Assembly (NCBI RefSeq): GCF_000829445.1
Contig: NZ_JXRQ01000016.1
Coordinates: 62,001-126,000 of the forward strand
Length of the DNA stretch: 64,000 nucleotides
Origin: Jeotgalibacillus alimentarius
Lineage (GTDB): Bacteria > Bacillota > Bacilli > Bacillales > Jeotgalibacillaceae
Reading direction: 5' to 3'
Below the pieces are notes generated by a model. The model was not told the origin of the DNA. It did no database searches and worked only from the letters and a program-made list of their open reading frames with translations. Both the position numbers and the translations under genes were made by a program. Position 1 is the stretch's first letter, and each line of letters starts with the position of its first letter. Of the stretch, positions 15,285 through 24,794 are shown piece after piece.

Positions 15285-17135
15285 CTATGATATTTTTGAC
15301 TGCTCGTGCTCTGAATCGTACAATTCGTTATATTCTTCCTCAGAAAGTTCCTGCTCTTCATATTCAGACTCTTCCTCATGCATTTCTTCAACATCAGAGT
15401 GATCATCTTCATAAAAAACATCATCTTCAGAAGCCATGTTTTCGTCAGGAAGTTCAAATGTTGCGATCAGTGCCTGAAGCTCCTCAGCCATGCCTGTCAG
15501 TGCTGCTGATGAAGAGGTGACTTCTTCCATTGAAGCAAGTGTCTGCTGGGCAGCGGCACTGACGCTTGCAGAGTGATCATTTGTATCTTTTGCAATACCT
15601 GTCATGCTGCCAACAGTTTCAGTCACTTCATCTGATTTTGCAGCAATTGATTGAGCTGTTTCGTTCATCTGCTCAATTTGTGAAGTCATCTGCTGGATAG
15701 AGCCGACGATCAGCTGGAATTTTTCACGCGTATCCTGGGCTGATGTGATGCCGCGTTCTACTTCCGCTTTTACAACATTCATTGTATCAACAGAGTGAGA
15801 TGAGTCTTTTTGCATTTCAGAGATGAGATCATTAATTTTATGTGTGGATCCGGCTGACTGTTCTGCAAGCTTTCTGACTTCATCAGCTACTACTGCGAAT
15901 CCTTTACCGTGTTCTCCTGCCCGGGCAGCTTCAATCGCTGCATTCAGTGCAAGGAGATTTGTCTGGTCAGCAATTCCCCGGATGACTTCAAGAATTGAAC
16001 CAATTTCATCTGTACGTGCTGACAGGTTTTGAATCGCCTGATCAGACTCACCTACACGCTGGTTAATCGATTCCATATTATTGACTGTATTCTCTACAAG
16101 TGATCCGCCTTCATTCGCATGACTCAGAGATTCATTTGAATAACGTTCAATCACATTCGCATTTTCTGCGATCGTCTGAATGCCGGCAGTAACGTTTTTA
16201 AGAGACTCAACACTGCGGTCTGCAGCTGTTACCTGATCTTCAGAGCCGCGTGAGATCTGTTCAATTGACCCTGCTGTCTGTTCAGTTGCTTTGGATGTCT
16301 GCTCCGCATTAGCTGACAGTTCTTCTGATGAAGCAGCAACCTGGGCGGAGTTGAGAGAAATCTTTTGAATCAGATTTTTTAAGTTGTCCTGCATCGCAAT
16401 AAATGAATGCTGCAGCTTAGCAATTTCATCTTTCCCTTTCATAGGGACAGTATGTTCTGTTAAATCACCATTCGCAACTCTTTCTGCCATCGCAGTCATT
16501 GATTTCAGCGGCTTTGTAATCCGTGAAGTCAATACCACGCCAAGCAGAATCGCAATCAGGAATGCTGCACTCATCATAATAGTAGAAAGCGTTCGTGCCT
16601 GGGCAATCGAAGCGTTTGATTCGTCCAGAGTAGATGCAATATCTTCATTGATGAGGGTAATCATATCATTTGATTCACCTGCAAGCTGATTCGCAAGCCT
16701 TGTCATAGATCCGGTTGCTGTTGTACGGGCAATTTCAGGACTTGACTCAAAAACGGGCAAAAGCTCTTCACCAATTGCAAGCATTTCTGCATTCTTATCA
16801 GTAATAGATGCCAGCAGCTGTAAGGATGCATCATCACTGATAAGTGTTTCAACCTTTTCACCAAGCGCTGCAGTTTCAGCATTCAATTTGTAAAAACTGT
16901 CCAAATAGATTGACTGCGAAGATAATAAAAATCCTCTGTATGTACTGTTTTGTTCGTGAACCGTGCTTTCGAGTTCAAGTATGGCTGCGCGAGCCTCGAA
17001 TAAAGATTCAGTGACATTTTCAAATGTCTGACTCATAGAGCGCATGTTTATATAGGAGAAAACACCTGATGCTGCAAAAATTAATGCAACAACAAGAAAT
17101 GCTGATACCAGCTTTTGACCTACAGATCCCTTCAT
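15285..17135 (-). CDS. Methyl-accepting chemotaxis protein
   Basis: The product is 616 residues: TM1 (about 10-30), an extracellular four-helix-bundle-type sensor (about 31-185), TM2 (about 187-210), HAMP (about 210-265), and a long coiled-coil signalling domain with the conserved hairpin tip [20 protein letters not shown]. It ends in an unusually acidic tail (Glu/Asp-rich, last 50 residues) with no pentapeptide docking motif. The start ATG lies behind AGGAAGGATG; 28 upstream in-frame codons have no ribosome site. It stands alone with a sigma-A-like promoter, not an evident sigma-D one. The ligand is unknown. Confidence 0.92.
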   Translation of the reverse strand: MKGSVGQKLVSAFLVVALIFAASGVFSYINMRSMSQTFENVTESLFEARAAILELESTVHEQNSTYRGFLLSSQSIYLDSFYKLNAETAALGEKVETLISDDASLQLLASITDKNAEMLAIGEELLPVFESSPEIARTTATGSMTRLANQLAGESNDMITLINEDIASTLDESNASIAQARTLSTIMMSAAFLIAILLGVVLTSRITKPLKSMTAMAERVANGDLTEHTVPMKGKDEIAKLQHSFIAMQDNLKNLIQKISLNSAQVAASSEELSANAEQTSKATEQTAGSIEQISRGSEDQVTAADRSVESLKNVTAGIQTIAENANVIERYSNESLSHANEGGSLVENTVNNMESINQRVGESDQAIQNLSARTDEIGSILEVIRGIADQTNLLALNAAIEAARAGEHGKGFAVVADEVRKLAEQSAGSTHKINDLISEMQKDSSHSVDTMNVVKAEVERGITSAQDTREKFQLIVGSIQQMTSQIEQMNETAQSIAAKSDEVTETVGSMTGIAKDTNDHSASVSAAAQQTLASMEEVTSSSAALTGMAEELQALIATFELPDENMASEDDVFYEDDHSDVEEMHEEESEYEEQELSEEEYNELYDSEHEQSKIS

Positions 17136-17190
17136 CGTGTCATCCTTCCTTCTTGTATATATGGGTAAATAGTAGTGATCTTTCTCCATA

Positions 17191-17219
17191 ATATTATGGG
17201 AATAAGTATTTCGAGTCAA
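17191..17219 (-). promoter_or_regulatory. Probable sigma-A promoter of the chemoreceptor gene
   Basis: On the minus strand TTGACT (17219-17214), 17 bp, TAATAT (17196-17191). Fifteen bases of this site (TAAGTATTTCGAGTC on plus) recur at 19980, upstream of the ABC exporter. Confidence 0.6.
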
Positions 17220-17303
17220 GAAAAGATTTAGATGATTCTTAAATTTCTAACAGGTGAATTTGTAAGTTCTTACTCCGCTGCCGGGATCGTGAGGCCGGGA
17301 AAT

Positions 17304-17331
17304 AAAAAAAGGCACCTGTAAAAAAGTGCCT
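17304..17331 (-). terminator. Terminator of the DUF6509 gene
   Basis: On the minus strand AGGCAC / GTGCCT stem followed by seven T. Confidence 0.8.
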
Positions 17332-17341
17332 GTAACAATTA

Positions 17342-17641
17342 TTATTCGTTATCTAATGCTTCCTGACAATGTTTGCTGCAGAATGCACGGACAGTTTCGA
17401 TTTCTTCATCCTCAAGCTCAAAGTCAAGTACTGCTCCATCACTTGTCTTAATCAGATCATATTTGACCAGCTGTTCTTCGCCGTCTTCGATCTTGTAAAG
17501 TGCTTTAATCTGAACGTCTCCGTCCTCAAATAGCTCATCTTCCTCGTCATTTTCAAGTTCCAATAGCAATTCATAACGGTCACCGGTCAGGATACCGAAT
17601 GGATCATTTATTTTCTCAACAGTATAAGCTGTAATATTCAT
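17342..17641 (-). CDS. DUF6509 family protein
   Basis: The product is 99 residues and acidic, with the N-terminal signature TAYTVEKINDPFGILTGDRYELLLELE. I associate this with the DUF6509 family of Bacillales, whose function is not known. No signal peptide or membrane segment is present. A C-terminal AFCSKHCQEA contains two cysteines four residues apart. The ATG at 17641 follows AAAGGTGG; seven earlier in-frame codons overlap that site. It is divergent from the PfpI-like gene. Confidence 0.65.
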   Translation of the reverse strand: MNITAYTVEKINDPFGILTGDRYELLLELENDEEDELFEDGDVQIKALYKIEDGEEQLVKYDLIKTSDGAVLDFELEDEEIETVRAFCSKHCQEALDNE

Positions 17642-17731
17642 TAATATGTTGCCACCTTTCATGTATGATTGTTTCAGTATACATCAAAGCGGCTATTGTA
17701 TGTACGAAAGGACGAAAAGGAGGCATTGTAT

Positions 17732-18253
17732 ATGAAATTAAAAGATAAGAAAGTGATTGCGTTAGTAAGTGATGATTTTGAAGACCTGGAACTCTGGGTG
17801 CCGGTTATGCGTCTGAGAGGGGAAGGGGCAATTGTCCATATTGTTGGTGAGAAAAATGGAGAAGTCTATAAAGGTAAATACGGTGTGCCTGCTCAAAGCG
17901 ATTATGCTTTCAGTGAGATTCATGTGAATGAATATGACGGTATTCTTGTGCCCGGTGGCTGGTCGCCGGATAAGCTCAGAAGATATAGCGAAGTACTCGA
18001 TATGGTGAAATATATGGATCAGCATAAAAAAGTAATAGGTCAGATCTGTCATGCAGGATGGGTCCTGATATCAGCAGGTATTCTTGAAGGCCGCAATGTA
18101 ACGAGTACGCCTGGTATTAAAGATGACATGACAAATGCCGGAGCGATCTGGCATGATGAAGCGGTTGTCACTGATGGGCATATTATTTCGAGCAGAAGAC
18201 CCCCTGACCTGCCTGCATATGGTAATGCGCTGGTGGAAGCATTTGTGAAGTAA
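17732..18253 (+). CDS. DJ-1/PfpI family protein
   Basis: The product is 173 residues with the class I amidotransferase-like fold of the PfpI/YhbO/YraA group. The nucleophile elbow is GQICHAGW with Cys106, preceded by a conserved acidic residue region (VSDDFEDLELWVP) and followed by a DE(A)VVTDGHIISSRRP segment typical of PfpI. Family members are described as proteases, glyoxalases or glycation-repair enzymes, and the true activity here is uncertain. The ATG at 17732 sits behind AAAAGGAGG; the upstream in-frame extension lacks a ribosome site. A terminator follows. Confidence 0.85.
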   Translation: MKLKDKKVIALVSDDFEDLELWVPVMRLRGEGAIVHIVGEKNGEVYKGKYGVPAQSDYAFSEIHVNEYDGILVPGGWSPDKLRRYSEVLDMVKYMDQHKKVIGQICHAGWVLISAGILEGRNVTSTPGIKDDMTNAGAIWHDEAVVTDGHIISSRRPPDLPAYGNALVEAFVK

Positions 18254-18260
18254 AACAGTT

Positions 18261-18288
18261 AAGGCCGGAAAATGTCCGGTCTTTTTCT
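18261..18288 (+). terminator. Terminator of the PfpI-like gene
   Basis: GGCCGGA / TCCGGTC stem followed by TTTTTC. Confidence 0.8.
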
Positions 18289-18368
18289 TATGTTTAAAGC
18301 TTCACAAACGTAAAGTGAAATGTTTTTTGATATAATACAATTATTGCAATATTTAAAGGAGTGAGTTC

Positions 18369-19880
18369 GTGGATTTTACGGTTGACGGTTTGATTTTTCT
18401 TATGGCTGCCATGCTGATTATAGGGGTAGCTGCTACAAAGTTCTCTTCGCGTTTAGGTATGCCCTCCCTCGTACTTTTCTTAATTGCCGGAATGCTTCTC
18501 AGTGAATTTATTTATTTTGAGAATACTGAATTTGTTCAGCTGGTAGGAATCCTGGCACTGATTATTATTCTTTTTGAAGGTGGAACACAGACCAGCTGGC
18601 AAAGTATCAAACCGGTTCTTGGTGCATCAACCTCTCTTGCTACAGTGGGTGTTTTGATCACTTCAGGAATCGTCGGTCTTGCTTCAGTATGGATCCTTGA
18701 TCTGACCTGGCTGGAAGGCTTTCTGCTTGGTGCGATTGTAGGTTCAACAGATGCTGCAGCAGTATTCTCTGTGCTGGGCACAAAAAACATTAAAGAAAAA
18801 CTGACTTCTACTCTTGAGGCGGAATCAGGGACCAATGATCCGATGGCAGTTTTTTTAACGGTTATGTTTATTGAACTGATTCAGATCCCGGATTCAGGAT
18901 TCTGGTCAATGCTTGCCGGTTTTCTGATACAGATGTCTGTTGGATTGGTGGCAGGATTAGTACTTGGAAGGATAACCGTTGCTACTATCACAAAAATCAA
19001 TCTGGATGCATCCGGACTTTATCCGGTGCTGGCATTGTCTTTCGCAATATTTACATATGCAGGAACAACCTTTATCAACGGAAGCGGCCTGTTGGCAGTT
19101 TATGTAATGGCAGTTGTAGTGGGTAATAAAGAAATCCCGTACCGGCATTCGATATTACGTTTTAATGAAGGCTTTGCCTGGATGATGCAAATTGTCATGT
19201 TTATCATGCTCGGGCTGCTGGTATTTCCTAATCAGCTGTTTGATGTAGTATGGCAGGGAATGCTGCTATCAATTATTCTGATGCTGATTGCACGTCCTGT
19301 TGGCGTATTTCTCAGTATGCTTGGCATGAAGTACAACAGTAAAGAAAAGCTCTTTATTTCATGGGCCGGATTAAAGGGGGCTGTACCAATCGTACTGGCA
19401 ACTTATCCGATTGTTGCTGGGCTTGAAAATGCGATGCTGATTTTCAATACTGTCTTTTTCGTAGTATTGACCTCAGCGCTGATCCAGGGTGGTACACTTT
19501 CGTGGCTCGGTAATAAACTTGGACTCGCCGGGGAAGAAAAGCTTCAGAGTCCATACAGTCTTGAACTGATCGCTCTTGGGAAAACCGAGTCTGAGATGGT
19601 GGAGCTCACGATTCCTGAGAATGCGGCTGTAGCAGGTATGAAGCTTGCAGATATTACACTCCCCAAATATACACTGATTACGGCTGTCATCAGAAAAGAA
19701 AAAATATTGACGCCAACTGGTGTGACAAGGTTAAAAGAAGGGGACACACTGTATGTCCTGACAAAAAAGAAAACGCGCGACCTTGTAAAAGTCCGGTTTT
19801 ATCAGAAAAAATGGGAGCCGGTTCAAACTGATGAAGAGAATCAACAGGAACAGGAAAATCCAGAAAAGTCAGGCTCATAA
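18369..19880 (+). CDS. Potassium/proton antiporter with RCK C-terminal domain (NhaP2-type CPA1)
   Basis: The product is 503 residues. About 12-13 transmembrane helices (1-390) carry CPA-type motifs (GSTDAAAVFSVLG, EAESGTNDPMA, AGLKGAVPIVLA). A cytoplasmic TrkA-C/RCK-C domain (about 400-485) and a charged tail follow. This layout matches NhaP2/CvrA-like K+/H+ antiporters, which export K+ and may respond to nucleotides such as c-di-AMP. The start is GTG behind AAAGGAGTGAG. An extended -10 promoter (TGATATAAT near 18330) lies 35 bases upstream. The stop codon is inside the terminator stem. Confidence 0.88.
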   Translation: MDFTVDGLIFLMAAMLIIGVAATKFSSRLGMPSLVLFLIAGMLLSEFIYFENTEFVQLVGILALIIILFEGGTQTSWQSIKPVLGASTSLATVGVLITSGIVGLASVWILDLTWLEGFLLGAIVGSTDAAAVFSVLGTKNIKEKLTSTLEAESGTNDPMAVFLTVMFIELIQIPDSGFWSMLAGFLIQMSVGLVAGLVLGRITVATITKINLDASGLYPVLALSFAIFTYAGTTFINGSGLLAVYVMAVVVGNKEIPYRHSILRFNEGFAWMMQIVMFIMLGLLVFPNQLFDVVWQGMLLSIILMLIARPVGVFLSMLGMKYNSKEKLFISWAGLKGAVPIVLATYPIVAGLENAMLIFNTVFFVVLTSALIQGGTLSWLGNKLGLAGEEKLQSPYSLELIALGKTESEMVELTIPENAAVAGMKLADITLPKYTLITAVIRKEKILTPTGVTRLKEGDTLYVLTKKKTRDLVKVRFYQKKWEPVQTDEENQQEQENPEKSGS

Positions 19881-19893
19881 GCCTGGCTTTTTC
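19867..19893 (+). terminator. Terminator overlapping the antiporter stop codon
   Basis: AGTCAGGCT / AGCCTGGCT stem followed by TTTTTC. The TAA stop (19878-19880) lies in the loop. Confidence 0.8.
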
Positions 19894-20021
19894 TTATGAA
19901 AAAAACTTTATATACAGCGGGAAAAGTTCTGTCTGCTCAAATCTCTCTGAAAAGTGGCAAAATTATGGTACAGTACGAGTAAGTATTTCGAGTCTCAAAT
20001 GGTCTGGAAGGAAGAATGCTC

Positions 20022-21752
20022 ATGACAAAAATCACCTCCTATTTAACACCATATAAAATTGCAATTATCATTGCACTGCTTTTGATGCTGACTGAACTCG
20101 CAGTGGAACTCGTTCAGCCGCTTATTATTTCATACATTATTGACCAGGGGATTCAGCAGAATAACCTGTCTGCTGTCATGATGTGGGGCGCTGTGCTGAT
20201 TGGGTGTTCACTCGCTGCATTTGCTGCAGGGGTAACAAACTCTTTTTATTCTTCTCACGTGAGTCAGAGCTTCGGCTTTGATATTAGAGAAGCCCTGTAT
20301 AAAAAAGTACAGGATTTCTCATTTTCAAATTTCAGCGTGTTTCCAACATCATCTCTGATTACGCGTCTGACAAACGATGTAACAATGCTCCAGAATACTG
20401 TATTTATGAGTCTGAGAATCATGATGCGTGCACCGCTTCTTGTGATCGGAAGTGTTATTATGGCGCTGCTTGTGAATCCGATGCTCGCACTCGTTTTGGT
20501 GATTTCAGTTCCGGTTCTGGTGCTGTTCTTAATTGTCATTATGAGTAAAGCAGGCAGCCTTTTTAAATCAGTTCAGGAACGGCTCGATCATGTAAATAAT
20601 GTCATGCAGGAAAACCTGATCGGAATCAGACTGATCAGAGCGTTTTTGCGCGGCAGGCATGAAATGAAAAGGTTCCGTCAGTCGAGTGAGCAGCTGATGG
20701 ATAAAACAGTGGCAGCACTGCGATTGATCGAAGTGACAATGCCGGTCATTTTATTATTAATGAACCTGAGTATTCTTGTGATTCTCTGGTATGGAACCGT
20801 TGAAGTAAATACAGGGGGAGCAAGCGTCGGTGAAGTCGTTGCGATTGTGAACTATGCGACGAGAATGACTGGAGCACTTTCAATTGTCACGATGATTATT
20901 ATGGTATTTTCCCGTGCAAAAGCGTCAGGTGCACGGATCAGTGAAGTGATTAATACGGATGTGGACCTGTATGACAGCGAATCAAGTGAAAGCTTTATGA
21001 TTAAAAGAGGAGAGGTCACTTTTGAGCGTGTAAGCTTTACATACCCTGAGACCTCTGTAAAAGTACTTGACCAGCTTTCATTTACCGTGAATCCGGGAGA
21101 GAGGGTGTCAGTGCTCGGGGGAACCGGTTCGGGTAAATCAACAATTTTTCAGCTCATTCCGAGACTTTATGATGTCACTGAAGGTGCGGTAAAAATCGAC
21201 GGACAGTCAGTTCATGAGATGACCCTGAAAAACCTGCGCAGCCAGATTGGCTTTGTGCCACAGGAAGCCATGCTGTTCACAGGGACTATTCAGGAAAATA
21301 TCCGCTGGGGTAATGAGTATGCGACTTTTGAAGAAGTGCAGGAGGCTGCAAAGCGTGCACAGATTCATGACACCATTATGAGTCTCCCAAAACAATATGA
21401 TACGGTGCTTGGACAAAAAGGTGTGAACCTCTCAGGTGGTCAAAAACAGCGTCTGTCAATTGCAAGAGCACTCGTTAAGAAGCCAGTTATCTTATTACTC
21501 GATGACAGTACAAGCGCACTTGATATGAAGACAGAAGCAAAATTGCTGGCAGCGCTTGAAGACCTGTCATGCACAACAATTATGATTACACAGAAAATCA
21601 GCACTACAATGGCTTCAGACCGCATCCTGTTAATTGATGAAGGCAGGCTGCTTGATGAGGGCAGTCATGATGAGCTGATCAGACAATCAACGCTTTACCG
21701 GAAAATCGTTGAATCTCAGGCCGGGAAGGAGGCTTTGCCATATGCTGAATGA
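20022..21752 (+). CDS. ABC exporter half-transporter (YfiB-like, degenerate ATP site)
   Basis: The product is 576 residues: six transmembrane helices (about 10-300) and a nucleotide-binding domain (about 335-570). Walker A is GGTGSGKST near 366 and the signature is LSGGQKQ near 470. The Walker B is followed by Asp instead of catalytic Glu (LLLDDSTSAL near 490). Together with the next gene it forms a heterodimeric multidrug-type exporter like YfiBC or BmrCD, in which one of the two ATP sites is degenerate. The substrate is unknown. The second ATG (20022) is better spaced from GGAAGGAAG than the ATG at 20016. It overlaps the partner gene by 11 bases. Confidence 0.88.
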   Translation: MTKITSYLTPYKIAIIIALLLMLTELAVELVQPLIISYIIDQGIQQNNLSAVMMWGAVLIGCSLAAFAAGVTNSFYSSHVSQSFGFDIREALYKKVQDFSFSNFSVFPTSSLITRLTNDVTMLQNTVFMSLRIMMRAPLLVIGSVIMALLVNPMLALVLVISVPVLVLFLIVIMSKAGSLFKSVQERLDHVNNVMQENLIGIRLIRAFLRGRHEMKRFRQSSEQLMDKTVAALRLIEVTMPVILLLMNLSILVILWYGTVEVNTGGASVGEVVAIVNYATRMTGALSIVTMIIMVFSRAKASGARISEVINTDVDLYDSESSESFMIKRGEVTFERVSFTYPETSVKVLDQLSFTVNPGERVSVLGGTGSGKSTIFQLIPRLYDVTEGAVKIDGQSVHEMTLKNLRSQIGFVPQEAMLFTGTIQENIRWGNEYATFEEVQEAAKRAQIHDTIMSLPKQYDTVLGQKGVNLSGGQKQRLSIARALVKKPVILLLDDSTSALDMKTEAKLLAALEDLSCTTIMITQKISTTMASDRILLIDEGRLLDEGSHDELIRQSTLYRKIVESQAGKEALPYAE

Positions 21753-23577
21753 CATCAGACGCCCGTTCCAATACAAAAAGCGTTCACTCAAAGAGATAGA
21801 GGAGTCTGCTGCAGGATCAAAAAAACGTAAAGCAGATGACTTCACAGGAACCGTTAAAAAGATCTGGCACTATCTTTCAATGAATAAGCTGAAGCTCTAC
21901 CTTGTACTTTTTATGGTCCTGATCAGTTCAGCCATGGCACTGCTTGGCCCTTTCCTTGTCGGGATGGCGATTGATGATTATATTGTTTCTGGAGATGCAG
22001 ACGGCCTTATCCAACTGATCTGGGCGCTTGCTGCTGTATATGTTGTTTATTCGCTGTCTATGTGGTTTCAGGCAATGTGGATGGTAAGGATTGCACAGGA
22101 AACCGTTTTTACAATGCGGACGCAGCTTTTTAATCATCTGCAGAAGCTGCCGATTCCTTTTTTTGATAAAAGGCAGCACGGTGAGTTAATGAGCCGTGTA
22201 ACAAATGATATGGAAAACGTAAGTTCCACACTGAACAGTTCAGTGATTCAAATCGTTTCAAGTGTTCTGACACTCGTTGGGACAGTGGGCGTGATGCTCT
22301 ACTTAAGTCCGCTTCTGACGCTTATTACAGTCCTTGTGATTCCTGCTATGGTGCTCGGGTTAAAATGGATTACAAAACGTACCGGCAGACTGTTCAAGGA
22401 GCAGCAGAAGAATCTTGGGGAGCTGAACGGCTACATTCAGGAAACACTGTCAGGTCAGAGAATCATTAAAACTTTCTCCCAGGAAGAACGGGTCATCCAT
22501 CAGTTTGAGGAAAAGAATGAAAAGCTGAGACTTGCCGGATTCTGGGCGCAGACATTCTCAGGCTTTATCCCTAAGTTGATGAACTTTTTGAATAACCTGA
22601 GCTTTGCTGTCATCGCACTGATCGGGGGCGTTCTAGCGCTGAATGGTTATATTACCATTGGAGTCATTGTCATTTTTGTTGAGTATTCACGTCAGTTCAC
22701 ACGTCCGCTGAATGATCTGGCAAACCAGTTTAATACGCTATTATCAGCTGTTGCCGGAGCTGAGCGGGTCTTTGATATTATGAGTGAGGATGAGGAAAGA
22801 AAAGACGAAAAACATGCGAAGTCGCTTGATCGTCTGGAAGGAGGCGTTATTTTTGACCGCGTATCTTTTTCATATGAAGAGGATGAAGTGATTCTAAGCG
22901 ATCTGTCCTTTGAGGCGTCACCTGGTGAGACGATTGCATTAGTTGGACCAACCGGGGCAGGAAAGACGACAATTATCAATCTGCTGTCACGCTTTTATAA
23001 TCCGACAGGTGGAAGAGTACTGGTCGATGGAACTGATCTGATGGATATTAAGCGCTCAAGTCTAAGAAGTCATATGGCTTTTGTGCTGCAGGACTCTATC
23101 CTTTTTCAGGGAACGATCCGTGAAAATATCCGCTATGGGAGGCTGACTGCCTCAGACAGTGAAGTGGAGGAAGCTGCCCGTATGGCCAATGCAGATAGTT
23201 TCATCAGAAAGATGCCTGATGGATATGATACAGTGCTGAAAGCTGACGGGGAAGGCATCAGTCAGGGACAAAGACAGCTGCTCGCCATTGCAAGAGCGAT
23301 GCTTGCTGATCCTGATCTGCTGATCCTTGATGAAGCCACATCAAGTATTGATACCGTCACAGAAATCAAGATCCAGGAAGCACTCGAAGTTCTCATGAAG
23401 GGGAGAACAAGCTTTGTGATCGCCCACAGACTGAACACCATTCAAAATGCAGATCAGATTCTTGTCCTGAATAACGGCCGTCTGATTGAAAGAGGGAATC
23501 ATGACCAGTTGATTGAGAGAAACGGCTTCTATGCAGACTTGCAAAAAAGCCAGTTGAAAGAACAGCTGTCCAGTTGA
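21742..23577 (+). CDS. ABC exporter half-transporter (YfiC-like)
   Basis: The product is 611 residues with a 50-residue charged N-terminal extension, six transmembrane helices (about 55-335) and a nucleotide-binding domain (about 370-605). Walker A is GPTGAGKTT near 402. Catalytic Glu is intact in LILDEATSSID. The signature is altered, reading SQGQRQ instead of SGGQRQ near 507. With the preceding subunit (Asp for Glu) this is consistent with one consensus and one degenerate ATP site in the heterodimer. The ATG at 21742 follows AAGGAGG inside the previous gene, indicating translational coupling. A terminator follows. Confidence 0.88.
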   Translation: MLNDIRRPFQYKKRSLKEIEESAAGSKKRKADDFTGTVKKIWHYLSMNKLKLYLVLFMVLISSAMALLGPFLVGMAIDDYIVSGDADGLIQLIWALAAVYVVYSLSMWFQAMWMVRIAQETVFTMRTQLFNHLQKLPIPFFDKRQHGELMSRVTNDMENVSSTLNSSVIQIVSSVLTLVGTVGVMLYLSPLLTLITVLVIPAMVLGLKWITKRTGRLFKEQQKNLGELNGYIQETLSGQRIIKTFSQEERVIHQFEEKNEKLRLAGFWAQTFSGFIPKLMNFLNNLSFAVIALIGGVLALNGYITIGVIVIFVEYSRQFTRPLNDLANQFNTLLSAVAGAERVFDIMSEDEERKDEKHAKSLDRLEGGVIFDRVSFSYEEDEVILSDLSFEASPGETIALVGPTGAGKTTIINLLSRFYNPTGGRVLVDGTDLMDIKRSSLRSHMAFVLQDSILFQGTIRENIRYGRLTASDSEVEEAARMANADSFIRKMPDGYDTVLKADGEGISQGQRQLLAIARAMLADPDLLILDEATSSIDTVTEIKIQEALEVLMKGRTSFVIAHRLNTIQNADQILVLNNGRLIERGNHDQLIERNGFYADLQKSQLKEQLSS

Positions 23578-23590
23578 GTTAACATTAGAA

Positions 23591-23626
23591 AAGTCCGCAG
23601 TTCACTTAGAACTGCGGATCCTTTTA
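23591..23626 (+). terminator. Terminator of the ABC exporter operon
   Basis: TCCGCAGTTC / GAACTGCGGA stem followed by CCTTTT. Confidence 0.8.
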
Positions 23627-23637
23627 TTGTTTTTGCT

Positions 23638-23712
23638 TAGTTAAAGTTGCCTGTTGTTTTACCTCAGCGGAAATTACCAGCCGACTTCAACAAAACTTTC
23701 ATTTTAAAGCTG
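23638..23712. repeat. Internally deleted type B repeat
   Basis: A short form with GTTAAAGTTGCCTGTTGTTTT at the left, AGCGGAAAT at the junction and ACCAGCCGACTT at the right. It lies between convergent genes. Confidence 0.65.
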
Positions 23713-24669
23713 TTATAGAGGTTGCCAATCGGTTTTTAAATTATCCTCATCAAAGGATATGAGTACGTCGGATACACCTTTTTGCGCATAAATTAACAGT
23801 TTCAGGCGATCCCTGATATCATCTGCTTCAGCAATAGAGATTGTCTGATCAACTTCAATTTTAGCATCTACGTGGAGGCTTTCTCCTTCTTTGACTACAT
23901 GCAGCATTTTAATGTCTCTGACGTGCTCATCTTTCATGATGATTCTGCTGATATGAACACGCATTTCATCATCAGTTTCTCCAATCGCACCACGTGCATT
24001 TTCAAGAAATACCCGTCCAACAACATAGAACATCATGAGCCCGATGATAATTGAAGCGATTCCCTCAGCCTGTACAAAGCTTGTGAAGTGGGCAATCAGC
24101 ACTGCAATCATTGCAAGAACCCCACCGCTCGTTGCAACAAAATCCTCCATGAAGACAAGCTTTGTTGCGGGCTTTGCCTGCTTAAGGTGTGTGACGCTTT
24201 TTGTGAAAACACCCAGCCCTTTTCCTTCAACACCTGCTTCGTGAAGAACTTCTTTAGCGGCTTTATAAAATACAAACAGTTCGAGGACAACACCGATACC
24301 TAAAACACTAAGAATAATTGCAAGACCGGTTGTCTCTGCTGGATGAAACAGATGATGAATCCCTTCTTTAATAGCTTCATAAGAAAGTATACCGACGATG
24401 ATCACTGCGCCGAGACAAACGAGATTGACAACTCTTCCAAATCCGTTTGGAAACCGGGATGTCGGCGCTTTCTTGGATAGGGCTGATCCAATAAAGACAA
24501 AAAGCTGATTTGCTGCATCACCGAATGAGTGCATCATCTCTGCAAACATTGCAATATTACCTGTGAGCAGATAGGCCACCATTTTTAATAATCCGATAAA
24601 TGAATTGACGATTGCTGCAAGGAGGGAAGGTTTATTCCCCCCTTTTAATAATCCGAAAAATTCTTTCAT
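23713..24669 (-). CDS. Cation diffusion facilitator (CDF) transporter
   Basis: The product is 318 residues: about six transmembrane helices (1-235) and a cytoplasmic C-terminal domain (about 240-310; HVDAKIEVD, typical of CDF). The metal site HSFGD in helix 2 and a MEDFVAT segment in helix 5 give His/Asp ligands. CDF proteins export divalent metals such as Zn2+, Mn2+ or Fe2+ in exchange for protons; the motif does not fix the metal. Size and sequence resemble Bacillus YdbO/YdfM-type members. AGAGGAGC precedes the start. It stands alone, divergent from the helicase gene. Confidence 0.88.
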   Translation of the reverse strand: MKEFFGLLKGGNKPSLLAAIVNSFIGLLKMVAYLLTGNIAMFAEMMHSFGDAANQLFVFIGSALSKKAPTSRFPNGFGRVVNLVCLGAVIIVGILSYEAIKEGIHHLFHPAETTGLAIILSVLGIGVVLELFVFYKAAKEVLHEAGVEGKGLGVFTKSVTHLKQAKPATKLVFMEDFVATSGGVLAMIAVLIAHFTSFVQAEGIASIIIGLMMFYVVGRVFLENARGAIGETDDEMRVHISRIIMKDEHVRDIKMLHVVKEGESLHVDAKIEVDQTISIAEADDIRDRLKLLIYAQKGVSDVLISFDEDNLKTDWQPL

Positions 24670-24794
24670 ATGTAAGCTCCTCTCTTTCTGGTATACTCAT
24701 CTATTCCCCATTTACCAGTTATTTTCTCCATTATGCGTAAATTAAATGAAAATGGTACAATAATAAGCAATGAGATGAACGGAGAGTGGATAAG

